Assembly (NCBI GenBank): GCA_003258795.1
Contig: QHMH01000006.1
Location: forward strand, 62,001-126,000
DNA length: 64,000 nucleotides
DNA from: Candidatus Melainabacteria bacterium
Lineage (GTDB): Bacteria; Cyanobacteriota; Vampirovibrionia; Gastranaerophilales; Gastranaerophilaceae
Direction: 5' to 3'
The position numbers were made by a program, and so were the translations under genes. The notes beneath the pieces are model-generated. The model was given only the letters and a program-made list of their open reading frames with translations. It did no database searches and had not been told where the DNA came from. Within the stretch, counting starts at the first letter, position 1, and the number at the start of each line of letters is the position of its first letter. Shown here piece by piece: positions 9,316 through 18,254 of this stretch.

Positions 9316-10443
9316 ATGGCGAAAAAACTTTTTGTTATTACTGGAGATTACTCTGGGGATATTCATGCTGCAAACGTTATAAATGAGCTTAAGAAAAGTA
9401 ACTCCGATATTATAATTGAAGGCATTGGCGGAGAAAATGTTAGAAAAACAGGAATCAAGTTATTATCTTCTCAAGAAAAGATGGGTGCTGTTGGTCTTTC
9501 ATTAAAAATAATCATGGATCACCTTGCGCTTGGCAAAAGAGTTGTGGACTATTTAATTAACGATTACAAGCCTGACATGGTTCTCTTGATAGATTATGGT
9601 GCTTTTAATTTAAAAATTGCAAGATTTTTAAAAAAGAAAAATCCTGCTATAAAAATTTTTTACTATATTCCTCCGCAAATCTGGGCAAGTAGAAAGTGGA
9701 GAATTAAAAGTATAAAAAAATATGTGGATAAAGTTTTTTGTATATTTCCTTTTGAAAAAGAAATGTATGAAAAAGAAGGAATAAATGCTGTATATTGTGG
9801 ACATCCTTTGGTGAAACAACTTCCGGCACCTGTGGATAGAGTTGATTTTTTCAAAAAACACAATCTTGATTTGAACAAAAAGCTTGTATCTGTTTTTCCA
9901 GGGTCAAGAAGTTTTGAGCTTAAAACTTTAATGAAAACATTTTTAAAATCCGCAAAAATTTTAAAGAAAAAACACCCAGAAATTCAAATTTTGATATCAC
10001 AAGCTCCAAATTTGAAGAATGAAGTTTTTGAAAAGTATTGCAAAAACACTGATTTTCAAGTCATAAAAGGTGAAAATCATGCGATGTTGAGTGCTTCTGA
10101 TGCGCTTATTCTTGCATCTGGAACTGTCGCACTTGAAGCAAGTTTGTATAAAACTCCTATGATAATTTCATATAAAGGTCCATGGCTTTTTTACATGCTC
10201 TATCTTTTAGTTAGATGTATAAAAAAAGTTTCATTACCTAACATTATAACAGGCAAAGATATTGTTCCAGAGCTTATACAATACAATTCTAATGCAGATA
10301 TGATTGCGTATAATATTGAAAAATTGTTATACGAAAAAGATTATAGAGAAGACAATATAGAAAAATTGAACGAGGTTCGCTCTCTTTTGTCAGATAAATA
10401 TTCAGCATTGGAAGTTGCTAATCAGATTAGAAAAGAAATTTAA
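9316..10443 (+). CDS. lpxB: Lipid-A-disaccharide synthase
   Basis: 375 aa GT19 enzyme with GDYSGDIHAANVI, IDYGAFNLK, IPPQIWASRKWR, FPFEKEMYE, CGHPLV and FPGSRSFELK blocks in the usual order. It condenses UDP-diacyl-GlcN with lipid X on the inner membrane. It starts one base after the lpxI stop, so the two form an operon for consecutive steps. Its stop shares a TTAA tetranucleotide with the stop of the converging acetyltransferase gene at 10440. Confidence 0.95.
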   Translation: MAKKLFVITGDYSGDIHAANVINELKKSNSDIIIEGIGGENVRKTGIKLLSSQEKMGAVGLSLKIIMDHLALGKRVVDYLINDYKPDMVLLIDYGAFNLKIARFLKKKNPAIKIFYYIPPQIWASRKWRIKSIKKYVDKVFCIFPFEKEMYEKEGINAVYCGHPLVKQLPAPVDRVDFFKKHNLDLNKKLVSVFPGSRSFELKTLMKTFLKSAKILKKKHPEIQILISQAPNLKNEVFEKYCKNTDFQVIKGENHAMLSASDALILASGTVALEASLYKTPMIISYKGPWLFYMLYLLVRCIKKVSLPNIITGKDIVPELIQYNSNADMIAYNIEKLLYEKDYREDNIEKLNEVRSLLSDKYSALEVANQIRKEI

Positions 10444-10994
10444 TCAACTGATTTTATCACTTTGCAAGGATTTCCGACGGCAACGCTATGAGGTGGAATA
10501 TCTTTTGTAACAATACTTCCTGCCCCAATTACAGAGCCTTCTCCAATGGTTATATTTGGAAGAATTATAACACCTGCACCAAGCCAACAGTTAGCTCCAA
10601 TGTTTATTGGTTTTGCAAATTCGCACTTTTCACCTTTTCTTTCATCTGGCTTTATAGGGTGTCCTGGGGTGCATATCTGAACATTTGGTCCAATCATTGT
10701 GTAGTCACCGATAGTTACTTTTGCAGAATCAAGAATTGTGCAATTTGTATTTATGTAAACATTTTTGCCAAGAAATAGGTGACAACCAAAATCGCAGAAA
10801 AAATTTGGTTCAATGTAAGAGTTTTCTTGAATTTCACCAAGCCATTTTTTTAAAATATTGAAACGTTTTTTTCTATTCAATTCTTTGTTGAATTTAGCCT
10901 GATATTTTCTTGATTTTAATTGTAACTTAACAATTTCCTTATCTGAACTATTGTAAAAATCTCCGCATTGTTGCTTTTCATATTCCGTTTTCAT
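10440..10994 (-). CDS. Maltose/galactoside O-acetyltransferase-like hexapeptide enzyme
   Basis: 184 aa. An N-terminal helical Mac-type domain (about residues 1-55) is followed by a left-handed beta-helix of hexapeptide repeats, with the catalytic-His region PNVQICTPGHPI (about residues 103-114) and IGANCWLGAGVIILPN. This is the layout of Maa/LacA/NodL acetyl-CoA transferases that acetylate sugar hydroxyls. The neighbouring lipid A genes suggest a glycan substrate, but it is on the opposite strand. Converges on lpxB with a 4-bp overlap. Confidence 0.85.
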   Translation of the reverse strand: MKTEYEKQQCGDFYNSSDKEIVKLQLKSRKYQAKFNKELNRKKRFNILKKWLGEIQENSYIEPNFFCDFGCHLFLGKNVYINTNCTILDSAKVTIGDYTMIGPNVQICTPGHPIKPDERKGEKCEFAKPINIGANCWLGAGVIILPNITIGEGSVIGAGSIVTKDIPPHSVAVGNPCKVIKSVD

Positions 10995-11102
10995 AAAATA
11001 TCCCTTTTGATAATTTCTTTAAAAATTTTTAACAAAAATAAAACAAAAAAGCAATTCTTGTGTAAAAAAATACTTTATAAAAATATATAAGATAAGGTTA
11101 TT

Positions 11103-11732
11103 ATGGAAGTTCAAAACAACAAATTTTCAACAATAAATAATGTAAAACCAAATTTTGGTTCAGTTAAGGTAGATTCACTCAACCTGCTTAAAAAGGTTAG
11201 TAATGATACATTTACTCCTGTAAAGGCAACTTTTTCCGAGTTGATACCTGATGATGCAAAAGATGTCGAGTTCGTAAAAAAACTAAAAGATGCATGGAAA
11301 GGTGCAACTGAATATGGAACAGAGATTTGTGATGGATTTTTGCAAAAAGTAAAAGATTCAAGATTTTTTGTTACAGAAATTGTTGAAAATGGAAAGAAAA
11401 AAGTAACAAACATTATGCAGTTGAATTTTCCAAAAACAAGATATGCAAATGATGTTGAATTAAAGTATCTTCAATCAGCTCCTGATATTGCAGACAAGTT
11501 ATCATCTGCCCCTATCAAAGGTTCTGGCGAAACTGCAATGTATGAAATTGCAAAAATTGCAAAAAATGGAAATTATGATGGAATATCTTTGATGTCGACA
11601 AATGATCGTTTTTATGAGAAAATAGGTATGACAGATTTAGGATCTTACGATGATCACAGTTTATATGGTTTAGCAAAAAACAAACTCGATTGGTTCATGG
11701 CAAGAATAGCAAAGAAATATGACCTTAATTAG
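11103..11732 (+). CDS. GNAT-like acetyltransferase-fold protein, family not recognised
   Basis: 209 aa. The region from about residue 85 to 175 resembles a degenerate GNAT fold: a strand with NIMQLNFP, then IKGSGETAMYEIAKIA in the place of the acetyl-CoA pyrophosphate-binding loop and helix, then GISLMSTNDRFYEKIGM, matching the usual ...S.N..FYEK.GF end of GNAT domains. The N-terminus (about 1-40) is low-complexity with VKPNFGSVKV. AAGG lies before the ATG. Twelve bases later begins a tyrosine-phosphatase-like gene, so the two are probably an operon. The GNAT assignment is inference from motif spacing; substrate unknown. Confidence 0.6.
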   Translation: MEVQNNKFSTINNVKPNFGSVKVDSLNLLKKVSNDTFTPVKATFSELIPDDAKDVEFVKKLKDAWKGATEYGTEICDGFLQKVKDSRFFVTEIVENGKKKVTNIMQLNFPKTRYANDVELKYLQSAPDIADKLSSAPIKGSGETAMYEIAKIAKNGNYDGISLMSTNDRFYEKIGMTDLGSYDDHSLYGLAKNKLDWFMARIAKKYDLN

Positions 11733-11744
11733 TGAGGAAGTAAT

Positions 11745-12473
11745 ATGCAAGTAAATTTTTTGAACACACAAGCTTTAAATTTTAAAGGATACTTTGATGA
11801 TACAGAAGGTGGATCTTTACTTGATATGCTCGATAGAAGATCAAGAGCAAATTCTGTTGAATTAGGCAAAGAAGCCGCAACTCAACAAATGACATTGAGT
11901 AAATTGTTTTCAAAAATAAAAATTCAAAATGATTCTCTAAATGATTCAAATATTGCCGCATTAAAACAAGTTGGACACAATAACAATTATACTGGTTCAA
12001 TGAGAGATGCTGCGAATAATATCAGCGAATTGAAAAGAAGAGGAATTAAACATGTTATTTCTCTTTGTAGACCTGAAGAATCTGGAATTGAACAGGCATG
12101 TAAGAAAAACGGTTTAGATTTTACATACTTCCATGTTCCTGAAATACAAGATATTTCAAAAACAGAAAAAGGTAGAAAAGAACTTATTTCTGGAATGAAA
12201 GGAAGTTTTGCTAAAGTTGTTGAAACTTTGAGAAAAGGTGACTGTATTTTAGGTTGTGAAAGCGGAAACCAAAGAACAGGCATTATGTGTGGAATACTTT
12301 CCATGCTTGACCCAAAAACACCATGGAAAGTTCCAACAGAAGATATTCCAGAATCTTGCAAAATCTTTGGTTCTGTAATTGAACAAACTATGTCAAAAGC
12401 TGACAAAAAGGCTTTGGGCTATACAAAAGAATTTACAGAAAAACTTGCAAAGCTCTTAAAAAATTATTGCTAA
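11745..12473 (+). CDS. Dual-specificity/tyrosine phosphatase-like protein
   Basis: 242 aa. The signature loop GCESGNQRTG gives the Cys-x5-Arg nucleophile and phosphate-binding arginine (C171, R177). A candidate general-acid Asp lies in FHVPEIQD (D136), preceded by the strand IKHVISLCRPEE: the normal order for a DSP-type phosphatase. An unusual N-terminal region of about 90 residues contains ALNFKGYF and a charged helix. GAGGAAG precedes the ATG. It is downstream of the GNAT-like gene, and both start with a similar unstructured N-terminus. Target (protein, inositol phosphate or other) unknown. Confidence 0.72.
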   Translation: MQVNFLNTQALNFKGYFDDTEGGSLLDMLDRRSRANSVELGKEAATQQMTLSKLFSKIKIQNDSLNDSNIAALKQVGHNNNYTGSMRDAANNISELKRRGIKHVISLCRPEESGIEQACKKNGLDFTYFHVPEIQDISKTEKGRKELISGMKGSFAKVVETLRKGDCILGCESGNQRTGIMCGILSMLDPKTPWKVPTEDIPESCKIFGSVIEQTMSKADKKALGYTKEFTEKLAKLLKNYC

Positions 12474-12772
12474 ATTCTAACAACAATGAATTTTGAATCT
12501 TTTATAGCTTTCACATAATGTTCGTTATCAGCATGTTCAATTATCATTTCACCACCTTTTATGTTAAGTGATTTTTGTTCGTCGTGAAATTCAATTTCTC
12601 CTTTTAAAACAAAAACGGCTGCATCCACTGGTGATTTGTGTTTTTCAAGAATTTGATTTTTCTTTAGCGCAAAAAGAATGATTTTACTGTCACCGTTTTC
12701 TAAAATTACTTTAGAATTTAGTGCATCTTTTTCGTAACCAAAATCTTCAAAGTTAAAAATTTTCAAATACAT
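12470..12772 (-). CDS. Small single-domain cupin
   Basis: 100 aa forming one beta-barrel domain: EKHKSPVDAAVFVLKGEIEF and GGEMIIEHADNEHYVKA correspond to the two cupin motifs, with His residues available for metal. AAGGAG is well placed before the ATG at 12772. It converges on the phosphatase gene and shares a CTAA tetranucleotide at the stops. Cupins this small bind ligands or act as simple enzymes; no specific role can be read. Confidence 0.75.
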   Translation of the reverse strand: MYLKIFNFEDFGYEKDALNSKVILENGDSKIILFALKKNQILEKHKSPVDAAVFVLKGEIEFHDEQKSLNIKGGEMIIEHADNEHYVKAIKDSKFIVVRI

Positions 12773-12901
12773 GATGATACTCCTTATTTCTAAAAAAATA
12801 ATAGAGTGTGCACAGAAAAAAAGTATTACCCTGTTGTATATTTTTAGTTCATTATTTTGACAAAATGTTCCCTTTTAACAAAGAATGGTTGATGCAAAAC
12901 A

Positions 12902-14089
12902 TTAACAAAAGTAAGAAGTTATTATTGCTTTAATATTTTCGTTATGTATTTTCTTTAAAATACTATCTTTATCAATTTCGTTTAGTTTGTTTAAATTTTT
13001 TAAAACTTCTATTGTTTTTAAAATCAACGTTTCATTAGTTGCATCTTGTGCTAAAATTTTTATTTCTTTTGAATACTTGTTTGTTAAATCAAGTGCAAAA
13101 TAAACAAATTGTGAATCCTCAAACAATTCTTCTTTCATTAAAGCGTATTGACAGTTCCAAAAATTTTCGTCTTTTGAATTTAGTAATTCTTTTATTGCCA
13201 AAACTTCTTCCTTCACTGATTTATCTTCATCAAATAAATATTCATCGTTTTCTGTAAGTTGTGATATTTTTTGTTTAATGTTAATAAGTGTAAGTGCAGT
13301 TTTTGAAAAGTTTTTTTCAAAGAATGTTTCGATAAGTTCGTACAATTGAATGTTAAAAATTATATTCAAAGGTGCAACTTCACCTAATGCATTTATCACA
13401 TGGTTTATGGCAAGAAGAGTTTTTTCAAAATGTTGCTCCAAAAGTTCAAAAACATCTGACATATAAAATATTTCGCAAGCTATATTTTCTGCCATAGAAG
13501 AACTTTTCATAGCCCTAAAAATTTCTGGGATTGCTTTTTTATCATTATAAGCTGTTAAAAATTTGACAGCTGATAATTTTTTAAATTCATCATCGCATTG
13601 AAGTTCTTTGATGGCATTTTCATAACTTTCTTTGTCCTTAAAAGCACCCAAAGCCTGAGCGCAGTTATATGCAAGTGGTTCATATTCATCTTTTGTATAT
13701 TTTTTCAAAAGTTCAATGGATAAAGAATCGTTTATTCTTGAAAAATATTTTGCACAATATGCTTTTTCTTCTTTTGTTCCATTTTCAAAAATATTTAGCA
13801 TTTCATCAGTTAAATCCTCGTTAGAATATTTAACAAGGTTAGAAATAATTAAATCTTCAAAGTCGTATGAATAAATTGGCAGAAATTTTAACAGATTTTT
13901 AAAATTATTTTCATTGATATATTTTGCCAACCTTTTTTTTACATTTTCTTTAATAAAGTCAAATAAAAAGTCGCATTTTTCTACAAGTGCAGAAAAAGCT
14001 TCACTATCTGCTTCGTTTATTATATGAGCCGCTGCAGGTTCAAAATCTTTTGGATTTTTACCTGTAAGTTTTTTTATAATGTCATTCAT
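12902..14089 (-). CDS. HEAT-repeat-like alpha-solenoid protein
   Basis: 395 aa, almost entirely helical and Lys/Glu-rich. Residues about 90-230 contain helix pairs such as KEEKAYCAKYFSRI, YEPLAYNCAQALGAFKDKES and KLSAVKFLTAYNDKKAI, typical of degenerate HEAT/PBS-lyase repeats used as scaffolds. No signal peptide or enzyme motif. The ATG lies one base after the stop of the SLOG gene, so the two are co-transcribed and may act together. Confidence 0.7.
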   Translation of the reverse strand: MNDIIKKLTGKNPKDFEPAAAHIINEADSEAFSALVEKCDFLFDFIKENVKKRLAKYINENNFKNLLKFLPIYSYDFEDLIISNLVKYSNEDLTDEMLNIFENGTKEEKAYCAKYFSRINDSLSIELLKKYTKDEYEPLAYNCAQALGAFKDKESYENAIKELQCDDEFKKLSAVKFLTAYNDKKAIPEIFRAMKSSSMAENIACEIFYMSDVFELLEQHFEKTLLAINHVINALGEVAPLNIIFNIQLYELIETFFEKNFSKTALTLINIKQKISQLTENDEYLFDEDKSVKEEVLAIKELLNSKDENFWNCQYALMKEELFEDSQFVYFALDLTNKYSKEIKILAQDATNETLILKTIEVLKNLNKLNEIDKDSILKKIHNENIKAIITSYFC

Positions 14090-14090
14090 A

Positions 14091-14681
14091 CTAATCTAAA
14101 TAAAAAGCTGTAACTACTTTGTGTGCTTCTTCTGCATACTCAATAGCATTATGCAGAGTTTTGCTTGTGTGAGAAAGGAAGCAAATCAACTGATTACAAT
14201 CGTTAATGATTTCTCTGTTGCAAATTCTTGAAGCATCGGCAAGAGTCATCATCGCTCTATCTGAATGTTCAACGATGTTTGGAACACCAATAAGTTGATC
14301 TTGAACATCAGAAGGTTGTTGACCGATTGTTTGAGGCAAAATAACTTTTAATTTATCAGGATTTGCCTTCATTGCACCTCTAATAGATGCAGCGTTTGTT
14401 CCTGAAGAACCTCCAGAAGTAATAATAGTATTTCCTTGCATAACAAGAGCGGTTGCAAGAGTTTCGATTAACTGTTGGTGGGTAATTGGAAGATTACGAC
14501 TTCCTATGATAGCGATTTTCTTTGCTGATTGGTGAATAGTTAACAATTCCATTGCCCATTCATCAACTGTATCAGGCGAATCAGAAACACTGTCTAATTC
14601 ATCATCAAATGGTACAACTATTGATGATTGTTGTTCTTTTTTTTCGTCTGAATTAAAAATCTTTTGTTCTCTGTCTGACAT
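14091..14681 (-). CDS. SLOG-superfamily (DprA-like Rossmann) protein
   Basis: 196 aa. A disordered acidic N-terminus (about 1-45) precedes a Rossmann-type domain with KIAIIGSRNLP and the ligand loop TSGGSSGTNAASIRGAM, the pattern of the DprA/LOG/SLOG superfamily. It lacks the other domains of canonical DprA; stand-alone versions in cyanobacteria are often labelled DNA recombination-mediator protein A. GGTAGGAAAG precedes the ATG. It may bind a nucleotide rather than DNA; the role is not proven. Co-transcribed with the HEAT-repeat gene. Confidence 0.75.
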   Translation of the reverse strand: MSDREQKIFNSDEKKEQQSSIVVPFDDELDSVSDSPDTVDEWAMELLTIHQSAKKIAIIGSRNLPITHQQLIETLATALVMQGNTIITSGGSSGTNAASIRGAMKANPDKLKVILPQTIGQQPSDVQDQLIGVPNIVEHSDRAMMTLADASRICNREIINDCNQLICFLSHTSKTLHNAIEYAEEAHKVVTAFYLD

Positions 14682-14767
14682 CTTTCCTACCTTATATTTT
14701 TCCTAACAATTTCAATTTTTTCTGGTAAAATAATAATATCATAAAAATTAAATTTTGGGTAGTCGGG

Positions 14768-17209
14768 ATGAAAAACATTTTGGAAAATCTTAACAGCGAA
14801 CAACAAAGAGCGGTTTTACACGACCAAGGTTCATTGCTTGTTTTAGCAGGTGCTGGTAGTGGAAAGACTAAAGTGCTTATTTCAAGAATCGCAAATTTAA
14901 TCCAAAATGGTGTAAAACCCAGAGAAATACTTGCTGTTACATTTACAAACAAGGCAGCAAAGGAAATGAAAGAAAGACTTGCTCCTATTTTAGGAGAAGA
15001 AACTGTCAAGTATATGTGGGTTGGAACATTCCACAGTATTTGTGGAAGAATATTAAGGCAAGATATTGAAAATTACACTTTTCCTTCTGGAAAAAAATTA
15101 GATAAAAACTTTACAATATATGACGAACAAGATTCACTTGCTGTAATAAAAAATTCATTAAAGAAATTAAATCTTGATGATAAAATTTATGCACCAAAAC
15201 TCGTAAAGACAATTATTTCTAACTCAAAAAATAAAATGCAAGACGCAAATCATTTTGCAACTTTTGCGAGAGATTTTAAATCACAAAATATTGCAAATGT
15301 TTTTCTTGATTATGAAAATTCGCTTGCGAATAACAATGCGATAGACTTTGATGATATGCTTTTGATTACCGTAAAATTGCTTGAAACAAACAAAGAAGTA
15401 AGAGAGTATTATCACAGTAGGTTTAAACATATTCTTGTTGATGAATTTCAAGATACAAACAAGGCACAATATAATCTTATAAATTTGCTCTATACAAATC
15501 TTTTGCAAGATTATGAAAGTGATAATCGTTCTTTGTGTGTTGTTGGCGATGTGGACCAATCTATTTATTCTTGGAGAGGGGCTGACTTTAGAATTATTTT
15601 GAATTTTCAAAAGGATTTCAGAAATTCAACTCTTATTAAACTTGAACAAAATTATCGTTCAACCTCAAATATATTGAGCGCTGCAAATTCTGTTATCGAA
15701 AACAATGAAGACAGAATTGATAAAACACTATTTTCAAAAAAGGGTGAGGGTGAAAAACTACATTATTTTGAGGCACAAGATGAAACGGATGAGGCAAATT
15801 TTATTGCAGAAACCATAAAAAGTTTAGGCGACGATTATAATCGAGTTGCTGTGCTATATAGAACAAATGCACAATCAAGAGCGATAGAAGAAGCTTGCAT
15901 TGCTTATTCTATTCCGTATAAAATTTATGGTGGACTCAAGTTTTATGATCGTAAAGAAATTAAAGATATAGTTGCTTACTTGAAATTGATATACAATCCA
16001 AACGACTCACAAAGTTTGAGAAGAATTATCAATGTTCCGAAGCGTTCGATAGGTGAAACTACTCTTAAAAAAATGCAGGCAGTAGCTGAAGAATATGACA
16101 TAAGTCTTTTTGAAGTAATATCAATTCTTGATGATATTGAAGGCTTTACTCCTTCTGTAACCAAAAAATTAAAAGATTTTGCATTTCTTATAGAGAAATT
16201 TGCGGATGTTAAAAATGCTTATCCGCTTAATGAATTTGTGAGTCTTGTTATTGAAGAAAGTGGATATTTAGGAGCTTTGCAAAGAGAAAACACCCCAGAA
16301 GATGAAACAAGAATAGAAAACCTTCAAGAGTTAGTGAATGTTGCGGCGGATTTTGAGCCAGAGGAAGAAGACAATGTATTGGGTGAATTCCTATCTCAAA
16401 TAGCACTTGTTTCTGATATTGACGGACTTGAAAATATCTCTAACAATGTAACCTTAATGACATTGCACTCTGCAAAAGGTTTGGAATTTCCTGTAGTATT
16501 CCTTGCAGGTTTGGATGAGGGGGTATTCCCTCATCAAAGAACATTTAATAATATGTCAGAACTTGAAGAAGAAAGAAGATTGATGTATGTGGGTGTTACA
16601 AGAGCAGAAGAGGTTTTGTATCTCACAAGTGCAAAACGTCGTCAAATGTGGGGTGAATATAAATATTACAGTCCAAGCCGATTTTTAAATGAAATACCAG
16701 AGGAATTACTTGATGCACAATATTCAGATAATGTTACGGTTAAAACATCTTTTTCGAGTGCTATAGAAAAATTGAAATTTAACCAATCTCCTAACTTAAA
16801 ATCTGATAAATACGGATATGTTCCAGCAACAACTTCGTTTGGGAAAAACTTTATTGCTCCTTCTAAAAGGCATGCTCCAATGAATAATTCTTCACGAGTT
16901 ATAATAAATAAGAAAAATAAACTCGCTGAAAAACAAAAAATAGAAGAATTTTTTAAAGACAATGCGATGAAAAGAATGTTGGAAGAAAAGAAAAGAAAAG
17001 AAGCAGAGTTAAAGCAAAAAAGTCTTGAACAAAATTCTAAAGCGCAAGAATTTTTCAATGCTGGAGATAGAATATTCCATGAAAAACTTGGCATAGGTCA
17101 TATTCAAGAAGTTACGAAAATCGGTAACAGCGTTATGTACACAATAGATTTTGGAGCACAGGGTGTAAAAGCTATTGATGCAACATACGCAAATCTTAAA
17201 AAGTTTTAG
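14768..17209 (+). CDS. pcrA: UvrD/PcrA-type DNA helicase
   Basis: 813 aa superfamily 1A helicase with all motifs in order: NSEQQRAV (Q motif), AGAGSGKT (Walker A, about residue 27), LVDEFQDTN (Walker B), LEQNYRS (motif IV), LHSAKGLEF (motif V) and VGVTRAEE (motif VI). A coiled, Lys/Glu-rich C-terminus (about residues 700-760) precedes a small barrel, as in PcrA. It unwinds DNA in repair and replication restart. GGG lies just upstream of the ATG. UvrD versus PcrA cannot be separated by sequence alone. Confidence 0.93.
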   Translation: MKNILENLNSEQQRAVLHDQGSLLVLAGAGSGKTKVLISRIANLIQNGVKPREILAVTFTNKAAKEMKERLAPILGEETVKYMWVGTFHSICGRILRQDIENYTFPSGKKLDKNFTIYDEQDSLAVIKNSLKKLNLDDKIYAPKLVKTIISNSKNKMQDANHFATFARDFKSQNIANVFLDYENSLANNNAIDFDDMLLITVKLLETNKEVREYYHSRFKHILVDEFQDTNKAQYNLINLLYTNLLQDYESDNRSLCVVGDVDQSIYSWRGADFRIILNFQKDFRNSTLIKLEQNYRSTSNILSAANSVIENNEDRIDKTLFSKKGEGEKLHYFEAQDETDEANFIAETIKSLGDDYNRVAVLYRTNAQSRAIEEACIAYSIPYKIYGGLKFYDRKEIKDIVAYLKLIYNPNDSQSLRRIINVPKRSIGETTLKKMQAVAEEYDISLFEVISILDDIEGFTPSVTKKLKDFAFLIEKFADVKNAYPLNEFVSLVIEESGYLGALQRENTPEDETRIENLQELVNVAADFEPEEEDNVLGEFLSQIALVSDIDGLENISNNVTLMTLHSAKGLEFPVVFLAGLDEGVFPHQRTFNNMSELEEERRLMYVGVTRAEEVLYLTSAKRRQMWGEYKYYSPSRFLNEIPEELLDAQYSDNVTVKTSFSSAIEKLKFNQSPNLKSDKYGYVPATTSFGKNFIAPSKRHAPMNNSSRVIINKKNKLAEKQKIEEFFKDNAMKRMLEEKKRKEAELKQKSLEQNSKAQEFFNAGDRIFHEKLGIGHIQEVTKIGNSVMYTIDFGAQGVKAIDATYANLKKF

Positions 17210-17232
17210 TTGAAAATAGGTAGTAATAAACG

Positions 17233-18246
17233 GTGAAAAAAAGACAAATATTAGCATTAGCAGTAACATTGATATTTCTTTGTTTAATCTTTTATAAATT
17301 AGATGTTGGAAAATTGATTGAAACTTTTAAAGATTTTAATTTGAAAAATCTTTGGTCGATTGTAATTTTTTATGTATTGTCACTCTATTTAAGAGGTATT
17401 AGATGGAAATGGCTACTTTTAAGTGACAAAAGATATTCTTCTTATCATTTAGCTACCGTTTTTACTGTTGGCAGTATGTTAAATATTTTTCTTCCTGCAA
17501 GGGCTGGAGATGTATATAGAGCTTGTTATTTGGGTGCAACAAAGCAAGAAAAGAAAATGAAATTGTTTGGTAATATAATTCTTGAAAGAACACTTGATGG
17601 AATTTGTGTATTTTTCATTCTTCTTGCAGGAGTTATGATTTATTGCAAACAAGAGTGGATTTTACATATTGCATATTCTATTGGAGCTTTGTTCATAGGT
17701 AGTTTTCTTGCCTTTTATCTAATGTTCAAGTTCAATAAGGTTAATTTTGTATGTAACAAATTGATTGAATATTCACAAAATTTACCAAAGTTTTTATCAA
17801 AAATTTTAATAAAAGTATTAGAGGCACTAAAAGTTCACATAAACTCGTTTATGGAAGGGTTTGAAGTGTTAGATAACGTGAAATATACATTTTTATCCTT
17901 CGCAATGAGCATGGTAATTTGGGGATTAGAAGTATATGTTGCATATTTAATCTTATCAAGTTTTAATTTGGGATTAGGTTTTGCAGCTGCTTTGTTTGTA
18001 ATAAGTCTTATTTCATTTTCAACAATGATACCTTCTACATCAGTTTTCCTTGGTCCTTATCAATATGCCTATATTTTAGCACTCGGTATATTTGGCGTTG
18101 ATAAATCAATTACACTTGCTATTTCAACTATACATCAAGCATTGTTAATAGTTATTTTGACTATTATTGGAGTTTTTTACCTTTTAGTTTTTAATATTGA
18201 AATGAAAAATAAAGAAGTTGAGAAAAGTGTTCCTAATGTTGTATAA
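17233..18246 (+). CDS. Flippase-like/lysylphosphatidylglycerol synthetase TM-domain protein (UPF0104)
   Basis: 337 aa with about eight transmembrane helices. The motif YLRGIRWKWLL near residue 55 and PARAGDVYRACYLG near residue 90 are diagnostic of the UPF0104/LPG_synthase_TM family, which includes the membrane half of MprF and proteins proposed to flip lipids. There is no soluble aminoacyl-transferase domain. GTG start with AGGT upstream; no ATG fits. It follows the helicase by 23 bp, and its last codons contain the promoter for the next gene. Confidence 0.82.
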   Translation: MKKRQILALAVTLIFLCLIFYKLDVGKLIETFKDFNLKNLWSIVIFYVLSLYLRGIRWKWLLLSDKRYSSYHLATVFTVGSMLNIFLPARAGDVYRACYLGATKQEKKMKLFGNIILERTLDGICVFFILLAGVMIYCKQEWILHIAYSIGALFIGSFLAFYLMFKFNKVNFVCNKLIEYSQNLPKFLSKILIKVLEALKVHINSFMEGFEVLDNVKYTFLSFAMSMVIWGLEVYVAYLILSSFNLGLGFAAALFVISLISFSTMIPSTSVFLGPYQYAYILALGIFGVDKSITLAISTIHQALLIVILTIIGVFYLLVFNIEMKNKEVEKSVPNVV

Positions 18247-18247
18247 T
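18218..18247 (+). promoter_or_regulatory. Promoter for the Ycf45-type gene, likely leaderless
   Basis: TTGAGA (18218-18223), an 18-bp spacer and TATAAT (18242-18247) match sigma-70 elements at 11 of 12 positions. The ATG of the next gene is only 7 nt after the -10, where transcription itself should start, and no ribosome binding site precedes it. The promoter overlaps the end of the upstream coding sequence. Confidence 0.65.
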
Positions 18248-18254
18248 AAAGTGT

